64,000 nucleotides of DNA from Halobacillus ihumii (GCF_902726645.1 NZ_CACVAO010000001.1:2712764-2776763); one strand, 5' to 3'. Shown: positions 36,654-48,714, counted from the first letter of the stretch. Numbers and translations: made by a program. The notes: generated by a model not told the origin, from the sequence alone.

Positions 36654-37691
36654 ATGAAAAACATCGTATGGATTATGGCGGCAGCCGTATTTATGTTGAT
36701 TCTGACTGCTTGTGCGAATCCAGCAGAAGATGAGAATGAGCAGGAAAATCAAGACAAAAAGGAGAATTCTATAGAGGAGCCAGAACAATCAAAAGGGACG
36801 AGCTATGAGAACATTTATCCGTTGACTGGGGAACCAGCTGATGATTCGGTTAACCAGCGAGTGCTTTCAGTAATGGTAAATAATCATACAGACGCTCGTC
36901 CGCAGACTGGGCTAAGTCAGGCAGATATTGTATTTGAAGTATTAGCGGAAGGACAGATTACACGGTTTCTCGCTCTATTTCAAAGTAAAATACCTGATGT
37001 TATTGGCCCGGTGAGAAGTGCACGTCCTTATTATTTTAAATTAGCTGCCGGGTATGATGCCCTGTACGTCTATCACGGTGCTGCATCCTTTATTAACGAA
37101 ATGGTTCATGCCAGCGGGGTTGATTTTGCAAATGGTGCCCTATACGATAACGATGGGAAACTATTTAAGCGCTCCACAGATCGAGAGGCCCCTCACAATT
37201 CGTATCTCTTAACTTCAGGGGTAGCCGATCTATTAGCAAACAAGGGGTATGAGACAACAAAAGAAGTAAAACCTCTTCCGTTCGCGGAGGAGCCGTCTAG
37301 TAAAGGAAACGATGCAAAGCAGGTTTCGGTAGTCTATGACGAGAGAGAAACTGTGACGTATACGTATGATGCCGCCAGTGAACAGTACAAACGTTCAAGT
37401 GATGGAGAACCGACTGTCGAGAAAGAAACGGGAAACCGTATTACTGTGGATAATATCTTTATTGTCAAAACCGAGCACCGGGTAGTTGATGATGCCGGGC
37501 GTCGTGAAATTGATTTAACGTCAGGCGGTGAAGGTTATTTAGTACAAAAAGGGCAGATCATTGCGGTAAAATGGAAGAATCGCAATGGTAGAATACTGCC
37601 TTACAAAGATGGAGAGCCTGTCAGTTTCGTTCCAGGTCAAACGTGGGTTAATATAGTTCCGGATCGATCAGGGATCGTGACTGCTGAATAA
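36654..37691 (+). CDS. yerB: DUF3048 lipoprotein (YerB)
   Basis: A 345-residue secreted lipoprotein. The signal peptide ends in lipobox LTAC with acylated C20, followed by a Glu/Lys-rich linker of about 25 residues. The DUF3048 domain follows, with PLTGEPAD, RPQTGLSQADIVFEV, IGPVRSARPYY and DREAPHNSY. Function unknown; it keeps the yerA-yerB-yerC order. Confidence 0.9.
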   Translation: MKNIVWIMAAAVFMLILTACANPAEDENEQENQDKKENSIEEPEQSKGTSYENIYPLTGEPADDSVNQRVLSVMVNNHTDARPQTGLSQADIVFEVLAEGQITRFLALFQSKIPDVIGPVRSARPYYFKLAAGYDALYVYHGAASFINEMVHASGVDFANGALYDNDGKLFKRSTDREAPHNSYLLTSGVADLLANKGYETTKEVKPLPFAEEPSSKGNDAKQVSVVYDERETVTYTYDAASEQYKRSSDGEPTVEKETGNRITVDNIFIVKTEHRVVDDAGRREIDLTSGGEGYLVQKGQIIAVKWKNRNGRILPYKDGEPVSFVPGQTWVNIVPDRSGIVTAE

Positions 37692-37707
37692 AAGGAGGGA
37701 TGTCATC

Positions 37708-38010
37708 GTGCAAATTGATAAACTACGCGGCAAAACACTAGATCAGCTTTTCGAAGCGATTCTATCGCTGAAAGATGTGGAGGAATGCTACGAATTCTTC
37801 GATGACTTAGCGACAATGAATGAAGTTCAGTCTCTAGCACAGCGTCTGGAAGTAGCACGTATGCTGAGAGAAGGCTTTACGTATCATAAGATTGAAACGG
37901 AGACAGGTGCTTCAACAGCGACGATCTCACGTGTGAAACGATGTTTGAATTATGGAAACGACGCGTATACGAAAGCGTTGGATCGTGTTCAGGCAAATCA
38001 AACTAAATAA
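37708..38010 (+). CDS. yerC: TrpR-like helix-turn-helix regulator (YerC)
   Basis: A 100-residue helical protein of the YerC/YecD TrpR-related family. LAQRLEVARMLREGFTYHKI and TGASTATISRVKRCLNYG form the DNA-binding region at about 43-85. GTG 37708 has AAAGGAGGG about nine bases upstream. It is cotranscribed with yerA-yerB; its target is unknown. Confidence 0.9.
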   Translation: MQIDKLRGKTLDQLFEAILSLKDVEECYEFFDDLATMNEVQSLAQRLEVARMLREGFTYHKIETETGASTATISRVKRCLNYGNDAYTKALDRVQANQTK

Positions 38011-38019
38011 TGTGATTGA

Positions 38020-38050
38020 GGCTGTCCTTGTTAACGGGGCAGCTTTTTTT
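38020..38050 (+). terminator. Terminator after yerC
   Basis: GGCTGTCC pairs with GGGGCAGC and is followed by TTTTTTT. Confidence 0.85.
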
Positions 38051-38219
38051 GTCTGGGGGTTTATAACTGCTAAGACGTAAGCACAACTTTTGATGGTCTG
38101 AAATCAAACACTGTATTTTAGCAACCGGCTGGTTAAAAGAGCAGAGACGTGACTATGAAAAGGGGTCAGATTTTTCCACGATAATTACCGAATATGAGTT
38201 CGTTCTGACAGGGAATCTT

Positions 38220-38228
38220 TGCTATAAT
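38220..38228 (+). promoter_or_regulatory. Extended -10 promoter element before pcrB
   Basis: TGCTATAAT is an extended -10 box 38 bases before the pcrB start; the -35 region is weak. Confidence 0.5.
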
Positions 38229-38265
38229 ATATGAATGGATAAAAGGTTATGGAGGAATTTGTGCG

Positions 38266-38952
38266 GTGTACAATAACGTGAAAGAATGGAACCATGTTTT
38301 TAAACTAGATCCGAATAAACAGCTTTCTGACAGCGACCTTAATTTGATAGGACAATCGGGAACGGATGCCGTTATTATTGGGGGGACCGATGGCGTTACT
38401 TATGAAAATGTGACGGCTTTGCTCATGAGAATGCAAGTCTATGAACTGCCATGTCTGCTTGAGGTTTCAGCACTCGAGGCGATTTCCCCGGAGTTTGATG
38501 GCTACTTGATTCCGATGGTGATGAACAGTCGGGAGAAACGCTATATGCTTGATGTACAGCATGAAGCCGTGAAGCAATACGGTGACTTTATTGAATGGAA
38601 GGATATGCTTGTCGAAGGATATTGCGTGATGAATGAACGGGCCAAGGTTTTTCGGGCAGCTAACTGTACGCTCCCGGATCACGAAGATGTGATTGCTTAT
38701 GCGCGGATGGCTGAGCACATGTTTCACCTGCCGATTTTTTATATGGAATACAGCGGACGGTTTGGTGATGTGAACCTAGTACGCGAGGTTGCAGAGCAAC
38801 TTGATCAAACGCTGCTATTTTATGGTGGAGGAGTCCGTTCTGCAGCTGATGCACAACAAATGAAACCATACGCTGACGTGCTTGTCGTTGGTGATATTAT
38901 ATATGAAAATATTCAAGCCGCCCTTGAAACGGTACAGGCTTGTACAGAATAA
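38266..38952 (+). CDS. pcrB: Heptaprenylglyceryl phosphate synthase
   Basis: A 228-residue TIM-barrel prenyltransferase of the GGGP synthase family. It has VFKLDPNKQLSD at the start, VIIGGTDGVTYENV for the phosphate, and YMEYSGRFGD and FYGGGVRS near the end. In Bacillus PcrB attaches heptaprenyl diphosphate to glycerol-1-phosphate. GTG 38266 lies nine bases after GGAGG. It is next to pcrA, as usual in Bacillaceae. Confidence 0.92.
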   Translation: MYNNVKEWNHVFKLDPNKQLSDSDLNLIGQSGTDAVIIGGTDGVTYENVTALLMRMQVYELPCLLEVSALEAISPEFDGYLIPMVMNSREKRYMLDVQHEAVKQYGDFIEWKDMLVEGYCVMNERAKVFRAANCTLPDHEDVIAYARMAEHMFHLPIFYMEYSGRFGDVNLVREVAEQLDQTLLFYGGGVRSAADAQQMKPYADVLVVGDIIYENIQAALETVQACTE

Positions 38953-39015
38953 AAAGACGGTCTTTTGCCAGATGTCTCTTTTCATGCTTAACAATTTAGA
39001 AAGGTTGGTGTCCAC

Positions 39016-41250
39016 ATGACGCAAGCAATGAATCCCTTACTTAAAGGATTGAATGAACAGCAACGAAATGCGGTGACCCACACCGAGGGACCACTGCTGA
39101 TTATGGCCGGAGCCGGAAGTGGAAAAACACGAGTTTTAACCCATCGTATCGCATACTTACTCAGTGAGAAGGATGTTTCTCCCCGCAATGTATTGGCGAT
39201 TACGTTTACCAATAAAGCTGCACGCGAGATGAAAGAACGTGTCGAGGCATTAGTAGGACAAGAGGGTGAAAAAATCTGGATGTCGACGTTTCACTCAATG
39301 TGTGTCCGGATTTTAAGGAGAGATATTGATCGAATCGGGTATGATCGGAATTTTTCAATCCTCGATTCGAGTGACCAGCTCTCCGTGATTAAACAGGTAT
39401 TGAAGGAACTGAACCTTGATCCTAAAAAGTGGGACCCGCGAGCAATGCTTGGGGCGATCAGTAATGCCAAAAATGAATTGCTGACACCCGAAGATTACAC
39501 TCGTGAAGCAGCGAGCATCCATGAAGAAAAAATTGCAGAAGTATACACAGGTTATCAGAAGAAGCTGCGCAAGAATCAATCACTCGACTTTGATGACTTA
39601 ATTATGCAGACATTGAACCTATTTGATCGCCTCCCTGAAGTGCTCGAGTATTATCAGCGCCGCTTTCAATATATTCATGTCGATGAGTATCAGGATACCA
39701 ATCATGCCCAATACCAGCTTGTTACTCAGTTATCCAGCCGCTATCAGAATTTATGTGTAGTCGGGGATTCTGATCAATCGATTTATCGCTGGCGAGGCGC
39801 TGATATTAAAAACATTCTTTCATTTGAAAAAGATTACCCGGGCGCCCGGACCATTTTGCTTGAACAAAATTATCGCTCCACGGAACTTATTTTGAATGCA
39901 GCAAACAATGTGATCGGCAATAACAGTGGACGAAAAGCTAAAAATCTTTGGACGGATAATATGGGCGGGAACAAGATTCAATATCATGAGTCTGGCACTG
40001 AGCGCGAAGAAGGATTATTTGTAGCCGACAACATCGAAGATCTAGTTCGCAGCGGACGCTTCCAATACAAGGATATTTCTATTTTGTACCGGACAAATGC
40101 TCAGTCCCGTACGATTGAAGAAACCTTCGTGAAAGCAGGGATTCCCTACCAAATGATTGGCGGCACGAAGTTCTATGACCGTAAAGAAATTAAGGATTTG
40201 CTTGCATATTTACGTTTAATTTCTAACCCGAATGATGATTTGAGCTATCAGCGAGTCGTGAATGAACCAAAACGGGGAGTAGGGAAGACAAGTCTTGAAA
40301 AACTGCAAAGGTATGCAGCAGATCACGATATTTCTCTATACGAAGCTTCAGCAGAAATCGACTTTGTAGGAGTTAGTGCAAAAGCAGCCAAATCGATTAT
40401 GAACTTCTATACAATGATTCGAAACTGGACACAGCAGCAGGAGTTTTTATCAGCAACCGACATGGTCCAAGAAGTCATTGATAAGACAGGCTATGAAGAA
40501 ATGCTTCAAAATGAGAAAAGCCTTGAAGCTCAAAGCCGTTTAGAGAACATTGAGGAATTCAAATCGGTCACGAAGAATTTTGAAGAAAACAGTGAAGACA
40601 AGACGCTCGTAGCTTTTTTGACAGATCTTGCCTTGATTGCTGATATCGATCAAATGAATGAAGACCCGACGAGTGATGATACGGTAACCTTGATGACACT
40701 TCACTCTGCAAAAGGTCTGGAATTTCCGGTTGTTTTTCTAATCGGAATGGAGGAGAATGTTTTTCCACACACACGATCTCTCATGGACGATGAAGAGATG
40801 GAAGAAGAGCGGCGTCTCGCGTATGTAGGAATTACGCGTGCGGAACGCCAGCTGTTTATGACCCATGCTAAAATGCGCACACTATATGGTAGAACCAACA
40901 TGAATCCAATCAGTCGTTTTATTAATGAAATACCAGAAGACCTCGTAAATGGAAAAGAAGAGCGGGAAGAATTACCCTTTTTCAATAATAGACGTGAATC
41001 AACAGCTTTTTCTTCCCAGACACCTCAACAAGCACCGAAGCGGGCGGCGAAAAAGGTGGAGAAAGATTCATCAGGCGGTGAAAAAATTGCCTGGAAGCCG
41101 GGGGATAAAGCGAGCCACAAGAAATGGGGAGAAGGGACTGTCGTTAAAGTTCAAGGAGAAGGTGACGCCATGGAACTTGATATCGCTTTTCCGGCCCCAA
41201 CAGGAATTAAGCGTCTTCTGGCTCGATTTGCACCGATAACGAAAGCGTAA
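39016..41250 (+). CDS. pcrA: ATP-dependent DNA helicase PcrA
   Basis: A 744-residue UvrD/Rep superfamily 1A helicase. Walker A AGAGSGKT is at 31-38, then [53 protein letters not shown] and [12 protein letters not shown]. The C-terminal Tudor-like tail ([18 protein letters not shown]) is typical of PcrA. It is essential in related bacteria for replication and repair. Confidence 0.96.
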   Translation: MTQAMNPLLKGLNEQQRNAVTHTEGPLLIMAGAGSGKTRVLTHRIAYLLSEKDVSPRNVLAITFTNKAAREMKERVEALVGQEGEKIWMSTFHSMCVRILRRDIDRIGYDRNFSILDSSDQLSVIKQVLKELNLDPKKWDPRAMLGAISNAKNELLTPEDYTREAASIHEEKIAEVYTGYQKKLRKNQSLDFDDLIMQTLNLFDRLPEVLEYYQRRFQYIHVDEYQDTNHAQYQLVTQLSSRYQNLCVVGDSDQSIYRWRGADIKNILSFEKDYPGARTILLEQNYRSTELILNAANNVIGNNSGRKAKNLWTDNMGGNKIQYHESGTEREEGLFVADNIEDLVRSGRFQYKDISILYRTNAQSRTIEETFVKAGIPYQMIGGTKFYDRKEIKDLLAYLRLISNPNDDLSYQRVVNEPKRGVGKTSLEKLQRYAADHDISLYEASAEIDFVGVSAKAAKSIMNFYTMIRNWTQQQEFLSATDMVQEVIDKTGYEEMLQNEKSLEAQSRLENIEEFKSVTKNFEENSEDKTLVAFLTDLALIADIDQMNEDPTSDDTVTLMTLHSAKGLEFPVVFLIGMEENVFPHTRSLMDDEEMEEERRLAYVGITRAERQLFMTHAKMRTLYGRTNMNPISRFINEIPEDLVNGKEEREELPFFNNRRESTAFSSQTPQQAPKRAAKKVEKDSSGGEKIAWKPGDKASHKKWGEGTVVKVQGEGDAMELDIAFPAPTGIKRLLARFAPITKA

Positions 41251-43266
<2,016 letters not shown>

Positions 43267-43328
43267 GAGGAGTAGTTTTAAAAAATACTGGTGATTTCTT
43301 GAACTACCCCTAATAGGGAGTGGAATAA

Positions 43329-44474
43329 ATGAAGAAGCTGCACATGCTTTTACTTAGTAGCTTGCTTCTTGTAAGCGCATGTACACCTGTTTACGATAAT
43401 GCGGATGAAGTAGTTCGTGAAACAGGAAATAATAATAGCGATCAGTCAGCCATCATACCTAACTATAGTCTTTCCGATCAGACCTATCGGATGATTTTGA
43501 CAGAAGACAGTGCGAAAGTTTCTTCTGCCCCTGGTGTAACGACCAACCAGATGGATAATCGGTTAGATATTGCAGCATTTGAAAATGGCCTGCGCCGTCA
43601 TTCAAAAGAATATTACAATCCGGAGAAATACTACTTTCAGCCCGGCCAGACTTTAACTGATTCGGAGCTATTAAGCTGGCTGTCTCGCAAATCGGAAGAC
43701 AACCCTGAAGGATTGAATCCAGAATTAAATGAAGATAAAGCATCTGAAAAAGACTTCCGCAGCAACCCTCGCTATATTTCAAATATCATCGAACAAGATT
43801 ATCTCGTTCGAAAGGAAGATAATGTGGTGGAAGTTGCGGGAGTTACAATTGGGATATCTATGCGGACAGTGTACAATTTTACTGCAGATGGGCGAGAGTA
43901 CTCAGAAAATCTATCAACTGAAAAATTATTAGCAAAAGGGAAAGAATACGCTAATATTATTCTGAAGCGACTTCGTAAGAAAGAAACGCTTCAAGGAGTT
44001 CCGATCGTATTTGCGATTTTTGAAGAAGAGCGCGATAACACAAAAACTGCCGGGAATTTCATAAGCAAGACATACGTGGAAGCCTCGGAAAATTCGATAG
44101 GTGATTGGAAGTCAATACAAGAGAATTATGTCCTTTTCCCTTCAGATGAAGCAGAAGAGAACTACTTCGATCATGCTAAGTTGTTCTCTGATTTCCGGGT
44201 TCAGGTATCGGATTATTTCCCGAATTTCGTAGGTATGATTGCTAATGGGTTTTATATTAATGAAGAGCTCAAAAAAGTAGAGATTGACATTCCGATTCAG
44301 TTCCGCTCACAGTCCGAAGTTGTAGGTTTTACTCAATACATCTATAGTCTCGTGATGGAAATGTTTGAAGATCACTACACTGTTCAGGTTAGAATTAACA
44401 GTATGGATCAGCAGGAAAGCCTCATCGTTAAAGAACCCGGTAACGATAAACCATATGTTTATATCTATGACTAA
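43329..44474 (+). CDS. camS: CamS family lipoprotein (YerH)
   Basis: A 381-residue lipoprotein: short signal peptide with lipobox LVSAC (C18), then the CamS domain. In staphylococci and enterococci the signal peptide of this family yields sex-pheromone-like peptides; here the last signal residues are SSLLLVSA. It follows ligA as yerH does in B. subtilis. The role of the mature lipoprotein is unknown. Confidence 0.88.
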   Translation: MKKLHMLLLSSLLLVSACTPVYDNADEVVRETGNNNSDQSAIIPNYSLSDQTYRMILTEDSAKVSSAPGVTTNQMDNRLDIAAFENGLRRHSKEYYNPEKYYFQPGQTLTDSELLSWLSRKSEDNPEGLNPELNEDKASEKDFRSNPRYISNIIEQDYLVRKEDNVVEVAGVTIGISMRTVYNFTADGREYSENLSTEKLLAKGKEYANIILKRLRKKETLQGVPIVFAIFEEERDNTKTAGNFISKTYVEASENSIGDWKSIQENYVLFPSDEAEENYFDHAKLFSDFRVQVSDYFPNFVGMIANGFYINEELKKVEIDIPIQFRSQSEVVGFTQYIYSLVMEMFEDHYTVQVRINSMDQQESLIVKEPGNDKPYVYIYD

Positions 44475-44488
44475 ACAAACATACTAAG

Positions 44489-44536
44489 AATAGTGGGCAA
44501 GGTCATCAACGGATGATTTTACCCACTATTTTCTTT
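44489..44536 (+). terminator. Terminator after camS
   Basis: AATAGTGGGCAAGGTCATC pairs with GATGATTTTACCCACTATT over a four-base loop, then TTCTTTTT. Confidence 0.85.
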
Positions 44537-44592
44537 TTAGAGTTACATAGTGAGAAGTGAAAGAAAGCCCGACAAGACTCTAGGATTTTGAA

Positions 44593-44817
44593 TTGCTGGC
44601 ACATAACTAAATTTTTTAAGTGATAAGACGAACGATATGCAGTTTATGCGGAGAAAATATACAGAGACTCCTGCGGGAGGAAAGGCCTAGGTGAGACCCC
44701 GCAGTGCGCCAGCACAAGGAGACTCAACAGCCGCCCGCGGAAAGCGAAGTATATTTTCGTAGCGGTTTAAATGCACAGTTCTGATTTCATCTGCTAAAAC
44801 ACTTTTGTCCCAGCCTC
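44593..44817 (+). repeat. Full-length dispersed hairpin repeat
   Basis: Outer arms GCTGGCACATAA and, inverted, TTTTGTCCCAGC; middle arms GCGGAGAAAATATAC and GTATATTTTCGTAGCGG; inner part GACTCCTGCGGGAGG, GTGAGACCCCGCAG, AAGGAGACTC and CCGCCCGCGGAAAGCG. It lies between the camS terminator and the P5C dehydrogenase promoter. It contains no open frame of note. Confidence 0.8.
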
Positions 44818-44869
44818 TCCTTTTTCCTAAAATATGTTGTGAGATACCAGCATTGAGGAAGGATATAGT

Positions 44870-44898
44870 TTGAAGTTAATAAGTAGTTACGATAAAAT
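44870..44898 (+). promoter_or_regulatory. Promoter of the P5C dehydrogenase gene
   Basis: TTGAAG, 17-base spacer, TAAAAT, about 85 bases before the start codon. Confidence 0.55.
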
Positions 44899-44904
44899 AA
44901 TTCG

Positions 44905-44918
44905 TGGAAGCGCTTAAA
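44905..44918 (+). promoter_or_regulatory. Possible CcpA cre site
   Basis: TGGAAGCGCTTAAA fits the catabolite-response consensus (TGNAANCGNTNNCA) except near the 3' end. It overlaps the expected transcription start, where CcpA would block expression. Confidence 0.4.
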
Positions 44919-44984
44919 TTGGTAATCTTCAAACAATTTATATAGCTTCAAACCCCATAACTCATTACAGGAGGTTGTTGTAGC

Positions 44985-46535
44985 ATGGTCGTACCATACA
45001 AACATGAACCATTTACTGATCTTAGCATGGATGAGAATCGTAAAGCACTGGAGGCTGAAATTAAAAATATTGAAGCTGATCTAGGCAAGGATTACCCTCT
45101 TATTATTGGCGGAGAACGCATTATGACAGATAACAAAATTGAAGTTGTCAATCCTGCCAATAAGAAAGAAGTTATTGGTTATGTTTCAAAAGCGAATCAG
45201 GATCTCGCTGAAAAGGCTCACAAAGTTGCAGATGAGACTTTCCAATGGTGGCGCAAGACGAAGGCACAATTCCGTGCGGATATTTTGTTCCGTGCAGCGG
45301 CCATTGTTCGCCGCCGTAAACATGAATTTACAGCCCATCTTGTAAAAGAAGGCGGAAAGCCATGGAAAGAAGCAGATGCTGATACAGCTGAAGCGATCGA
45401 CTTTATGGAGTATTATGGACGTCAAATGCTTGAAATCGATAAAGGAGTAGAAATAAACTCCCGTCCTATTGAAAACAACCGTTTCCATTACATTTCCCTG
45501 GGAGTCGGGGTTGTGATTTCACCGTGGAACTTCCTGTTTGCCATTATGGCAGGGACTACAGTAGCTTCGATGGTTTCAGGAAATACAGTATTGCTTAAAC
45601 CAGCAAGCTCCACCCCAATTATTGCTTATAAAATGATGGAAGTGCTTGAGGAAGCAGGTCTTCCTGCTGGTGTTATCAACTATATTCCTGGCAGCGGAAA
45701 AGAGGTAGGAGATTACCTCGTTGATCATCCGCGCACACGTTTTGTGAGCTTTACAGGTTCACGCGAAGTAGGGACAAGAATTTTCGAACGAGCTGCCAAA
45801 GTACAGCCAGGTCAAAAGTGGCTGAAACGTACGATTATCGAAATGGGTGGGAAAGATACTATCGTCGTGGATAAAGAATCTGATTTAGAATTGGCTGCAG
45901 AAGCGATTACGTATTCTGCTTTTGGATTCTCGGGACAGAAATGCTCGGCCTGTTCACGAGTAGTGGCTCACGAAGACATATATGAGGAACTTCTAGATAA
46001 AGTGGTTAGCAAGACGAAAGAATCGATTACTTACGGTGATCCTGCAGCTCATGACACTTACATGGGGCCGGTTATTGACCAAGCTGCTTACGACAAGATC
46101 TTAAGCTACATTGATATTGGAAAAGAAGAAGGAAAACTGCTAGCTGGAGGTAAGGGAAGTGACAGTAAAGGCTGGTTTATTGAACCGACTGTTTTTGGCG
46201 ACCTAAAACCCGATGCAAGAATTATGCAAGAAGAAATATTCGGACCAGTCGTAGGCTTTACAAAAGCGAAATCCTTTGATGAAGCGATTGATATCGCCAA
46301 CAATACCGATTATGGTTTGACTGGTGCAGTCATTTCAAACAATCGTTCACACATTGAACAAGCCCGTGAAGACTTCCAGGTTGGTAACTTGTATTTTAAC
46401 CGCGGCTGTACAGCGGCTATTGTCGGGTATCATCCGTTTGGAGGCTTTAATATGTCGGGGACGGACTCTAAAGCTGGCGGACCAGACTATCTGGTTCATC
46501 ACATGCAAGGCAAGACAACATCTGAAATGCTGTGA
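44985..46535 (+). CDS. pruA: L-glutamate gamma-semialdehyde (P5C) dehydrogenase
   Basis: A 516-residue aldehyde dehydrogenase of the RocA/PruA type, oxidising glutamate semialdehyde to glutamate. The N-terminal [12 protein letters not shown] is typical of the Bacillus enzymes. Catalytic C320 ([12 protein letters not shown]) and E286 (IIEMGGKD) are present. CAGGAGG precedes ATG 44985. No proline dehydrogenase or arginase gene lies in the window; the neighbour is a proline symporter, which suggests proline catabolism. Confidence 0.92.
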   Translation: MVVPYKHEPFTDLSMDENRKALEAEIKNIEADLGKDYPLIIGGERIMTDNKIEVVNPANKKEVIGYVSKANQDLAEKAHKVADETFQWWRKTKAQFRADILFRAAAIVRRRKHEFTAHLVKEGGKPWKEADADTAEAIDFMEYYGRQMLEIDKGVEINSRPIENNRFHYISLGVGVVISPWNFLFAIMAGTTVASMVSGNTVLLKPASSTPIIAYKMMEVLEEAGLPAGVINYIPGSGKEVGDYLVDHPRTRFVSFTGSREVGTRIFERAAKVQPGQKWLKRTIIEMGGKDTIVVDKESDLELAAEAITYSAFGFSGQKCSACSRVVAHEDIYEELLDKVVSKTKESITYGDPAAHDTYMGPVIDQAAYDKILSYIDIGKEEGKLLAGGKGSDSKGWFIEPTVFGDLKPDARIMQEEIFGPVVGFTKAKSFDEAIDIANNTDYGLTGAVISNNRSHIEQAREDFQVGNLYFNRGCTAAIVGYHPFGGFNMSGTDSKAGGPDYLVHHMQGKTTSEML

Positions 46536-46551
46536 TAACATACGCAAAAAG

Positions 46552-46588
46552 AACCTCTTTCCGTATATCGACGGGAAGAGGTTTTTTA
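46552..46588 (+). terminator. Terminator after pruA
   Basis: AACCTCTTTCCG pairs with CGGGAAGAGGTT, followed by TTTTAA. Confidence 0.8.
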
Positions 46589-46755
46589 AATGCGACAGGT
46601 TTTAATGAAGAAAAAAACAAATAAATTTTTAAAATGTTTATAGTAATCTTTATTTATTAAATTTGATGTATAGATATTGTTCATGAATGTCTAACACCCA
46701 TATACAATCAATAAATCTGCATAAAAATACAAAATAGGCTAAATAGACTAACTTT

Positions 46756-46784
46756 TTGCAATGTTTCAATTAATGTACTATGAT
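46756..46784 (+). promoter_or_regulatory. Promoter of the small-protein/symporter operon
   Basis: TTGCAA, 17-base spacer, TATGAT, about 100 bases before the small gene. The motif TGCATAAAAATACA (46718-46731) lies upstream and TGCATAGAAGTGCATAAAA (46848-46866) downstream. Nothing else is seen in the gap from 46589. Confidence 0.6.
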
Positions 46785-46885
46785 ATAGTAGTACCTATGT
46801 TTGGATTTTTCTGCTTCTATGACTTTGGAATCAGAGACGTTTTTTGCATAGAAGTGCATAAAATTTGTGAAGTGGAGGTGAGATC

Positions 46886-47014
46886 GTGGTTGAACTATTA
46901 TCAATTGCAGCTCAATATTCTATTGCCGGACCAACGTGGTTTTGGTTATTCGTGCCAATGCCGATCTTAATTATTCTATCAATTATTACACTATTTACTA
47001 AAAGGAGCGAATAA
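46886..47014 (+). CDS. Small single-span membrane protein coupled to proline symporter
   Basis: GTG 46886, six bases after GGAGGTG, opens a 42-residue frame. One membrane helix (WLFVPMPILIILSIITLF) follows a short N-terminus, and the end is TKRSE. The AAAGGAG site of the symporter overlaps its last codons, and six bases separate the two genes. The second symporter in this window has a related small gene at 55822-55929: 18 of 26 residues agree in the shared block, including P-M-P and LSIIT. The conserved pair argues that it is a real gene, perhaps an accessory subunit. I know of no experimental function. Confidence 0.8.
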   Translation: MVELLSIAAQYSIAGPTWFWLFVPMPILIILSIITLFTKRSE

Positions 47015-47020
47015 TAAAAC

Positions 47021-48532
47021 ATGGATATACCAACGTTAATTACGTTTATTGTTTACTTAGTCGGTATGCTTTTAATTGGATTTGCTGCATATCGTTTAAC
47101 AAGTGATTTATCAGATTATGTATTAGGCGGCCGTCGATTAGGCCCGGGAGTTGCCGCACTTAGTGCCGGTGCATCTGACATGAGTGGCTGGCTATTATTA
47201 GGACTGCCTGGTGCTGTTTATGCTTCTGGTTTGTCTGGAGCTTGGATCGGGGTAGGACTTGCTATTGGCGCCTACTTAAACTGGCAATTTGTGGCACGTC
47301 GTCTGCGTATTTATACTGAGGTCGCAAAAGATTCAATAACGATTCCGGATTACTTAGAAAATCGTTTCCACGACAGTTCTCATTTATTACGTGTTATTTC
47401 TGCATTTGTCATCCTGTTATTCTTTACCTTCTATACTTCCTCTGGTATGGTGGCCGGTGCAAAATTGTTTCAGGCCTCATTTGAATTAAGTTATACACAG
47501 GCTTTATGGATTGGTGCAATTGTTACCATTTCTTATACCTTCTTAGGTGGATTCCTGGCTGTTAGTTGGACAGACTTTGTACAAGGGATTCTAATGTTCT
47601 TGGCACTTATTGCAGTTCCAATTGTGGCCATTCAGCAACTTGGAGGCTGGAGTTCTGCAGTGGATGCGGTAGGCAATATTGATCCAACACATTTAAACAT
47701 GGTTCAAGGAGTCGGAGCTTTAACCATTATTTCCTCACTTGCCTGGGGGCTCGGATATTTCGGTCAGCCGCATATCCTTGTACGTTTTATGGCGCTTCGT
47801 TCAGCTAAAGATGTGCCGAAAGCCCGCTTTATTGGAATGGGCTGGATGATTATCGGCCTTTATGGAGCGATCTTTACTGGGTTGTTCGGCCTTGCCTTTA
47901 TTAATACACAGGACCTTGCTGGTTTAGCAGGATTTGGAGTAGAAATTGTATCTCAAGACGGTATGCAGATGCTTGCAGACCCTGAAAAAATCTTTATTAC
48001 TTTTTCCCAGATTCTGTTCCATCCTGTGATTGCAGGTATTCTATTAGCAGCAATCCTTTCTGCGATTATGAGTACCATTGACTCCCAGTTGCTTGTATCT
48101 TCTTCTGCATTAGCAGAGGACTTCTACAAGGCGATCTTCCGTAAGAACGCCTCTGAGCGTGAATTAGTTTGGGTTGGTCGTGTGGCTGTTGCTACTATCG
48201 CTCTAATCGCGATCCTAATTGCCGGAAATCCGGGTAGTTCTGTACTTCAACTCGTATCCTATGCTTGGGCAGGATTTGGTGCTGCATTCGGACCATTGAT
48301 CATTTTATCCCTGTTTTGGAAGGGAATTACTCGTGACGGTGCGCTAGCTGGTATGATCGTTGGTGCGGTTACAGTAGTTGTTTGGGGAGACTTCCTAAGC
48401 GGGGGAATCTTCGATCTTTATGAGCTTGTACCAGGATTCTTGTTCAGTTTGATTGTATCTGTACTAGTAAGCTTGGCTGGTAAGCCTTCTAAAGAAATTA
48501 TTGCAGAATTCGAAGAAGCAGAACGTCGCTAA
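47021..48532 (+). CDS. putP: Sodium/proline symporter (PutP/OpuE type)
   Basis: A 503-residue sodium:solute symporter with about 13 membrane helices. Signatures are SAGASDMSGWLLLGLPGAVY (about 45-64), FYTSSGMVAGAK, and DSQLLVSSSALAEDFYKAIF with the sodium-site serines. The position before gatC is that of opuE in B. subtilis, the osmotically induced proline importer. It may serve either catabolism, given pruA upstream, or osmoprotection. It is about 65% similar by eye to the copy at 54342-55814 and has an insertion of about 15 residues near residue 310. Confidence 0.88.
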   Translation: MDIPTLITFIVYLVGMLLIGFAAYRLTSDLSDYVLGGRRLGPGVAALSAGASDMSGWLLLGLPGAVYASGLSGAWIGVGLAIGAYLNWQFVARRLRIYTEVAKDSITIPDYLENRFHDSSHLLRVISAFVILLFFTFYTSSGMVAGAKLFQASFELSYTQALWIGAIVTISYTFLGGFLAVSWTDFVQGILMFLALIAVPIVAIQQLGGWSSAVDAVGNIDPTHLNMVQGVGALTIISSLAWGLGYFGQPHILVRFMALRSAKDVPKARFIGMGWMIIGLYGAIFTGLFGLAFINTQDLAGLAGFGVEIVSQDGMQMLADPEKIFITFSQILFHPVIAGILLAAILSAIMSTIDSQLLVSSSALAEDFYKAIFRKNASERELVWVGRVAVATIALIAILIAGNPGSSVLQLVSYAWAGFGAAFGPLIILSLFWKGITRDGALAGMIVGAVTVVVWGDFLSGGIFDLYELVPGFLFSLIVSVLVSLAGKPSKEIIAEFEEAERR

Positions 48533-48545
48533 GTCAATATAGAAA

Positions 48546-48582
48546 GATCCCTCGGCCTTGGGTTGAGGGATCTTTTTTTTGG
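48546..48582 (+). terminator. Terminator after the first symporter
   Basis: GATCCCTC pairs with GAGGGATC and is followed by eight Ts. Confidence 0.88.
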
Positions 48583-48684
48583 AAAAATTTGATTTACATC
48601 CATATTTCAGGTTTCCCCTTTTTCTAGAGCTAAGACAACCTTCTTTGATTTATGTTAAAATAGGAAAAGTGAAAACAGATACGT

Positions 48685-48714
48685 TTGCTTAACAAATAAG
48701 CTTTTTGGTATGAT
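48685..48714 (+). promoter_or_regulatory. Promoter of gatCAB
   Basis: TTGCTT, 18-base spacer, TATGAT, 35 bases before gatC. Confidence 0.55.

Noticed and set aside
38953-39015. Possible terminator between pcrB and pcrA
   Set aside because: Only a short imperfect stem (AGAC/GTCT) is present, too weak to call.
46761-46970. 69-codon plus-strand frame overlapping the first small membrane gene
   Set aside because: It lies in a different frame, starts inside the promoter -10 region and has no ribosome binding site; the 46886-47014 frame is supported by its paralogue.
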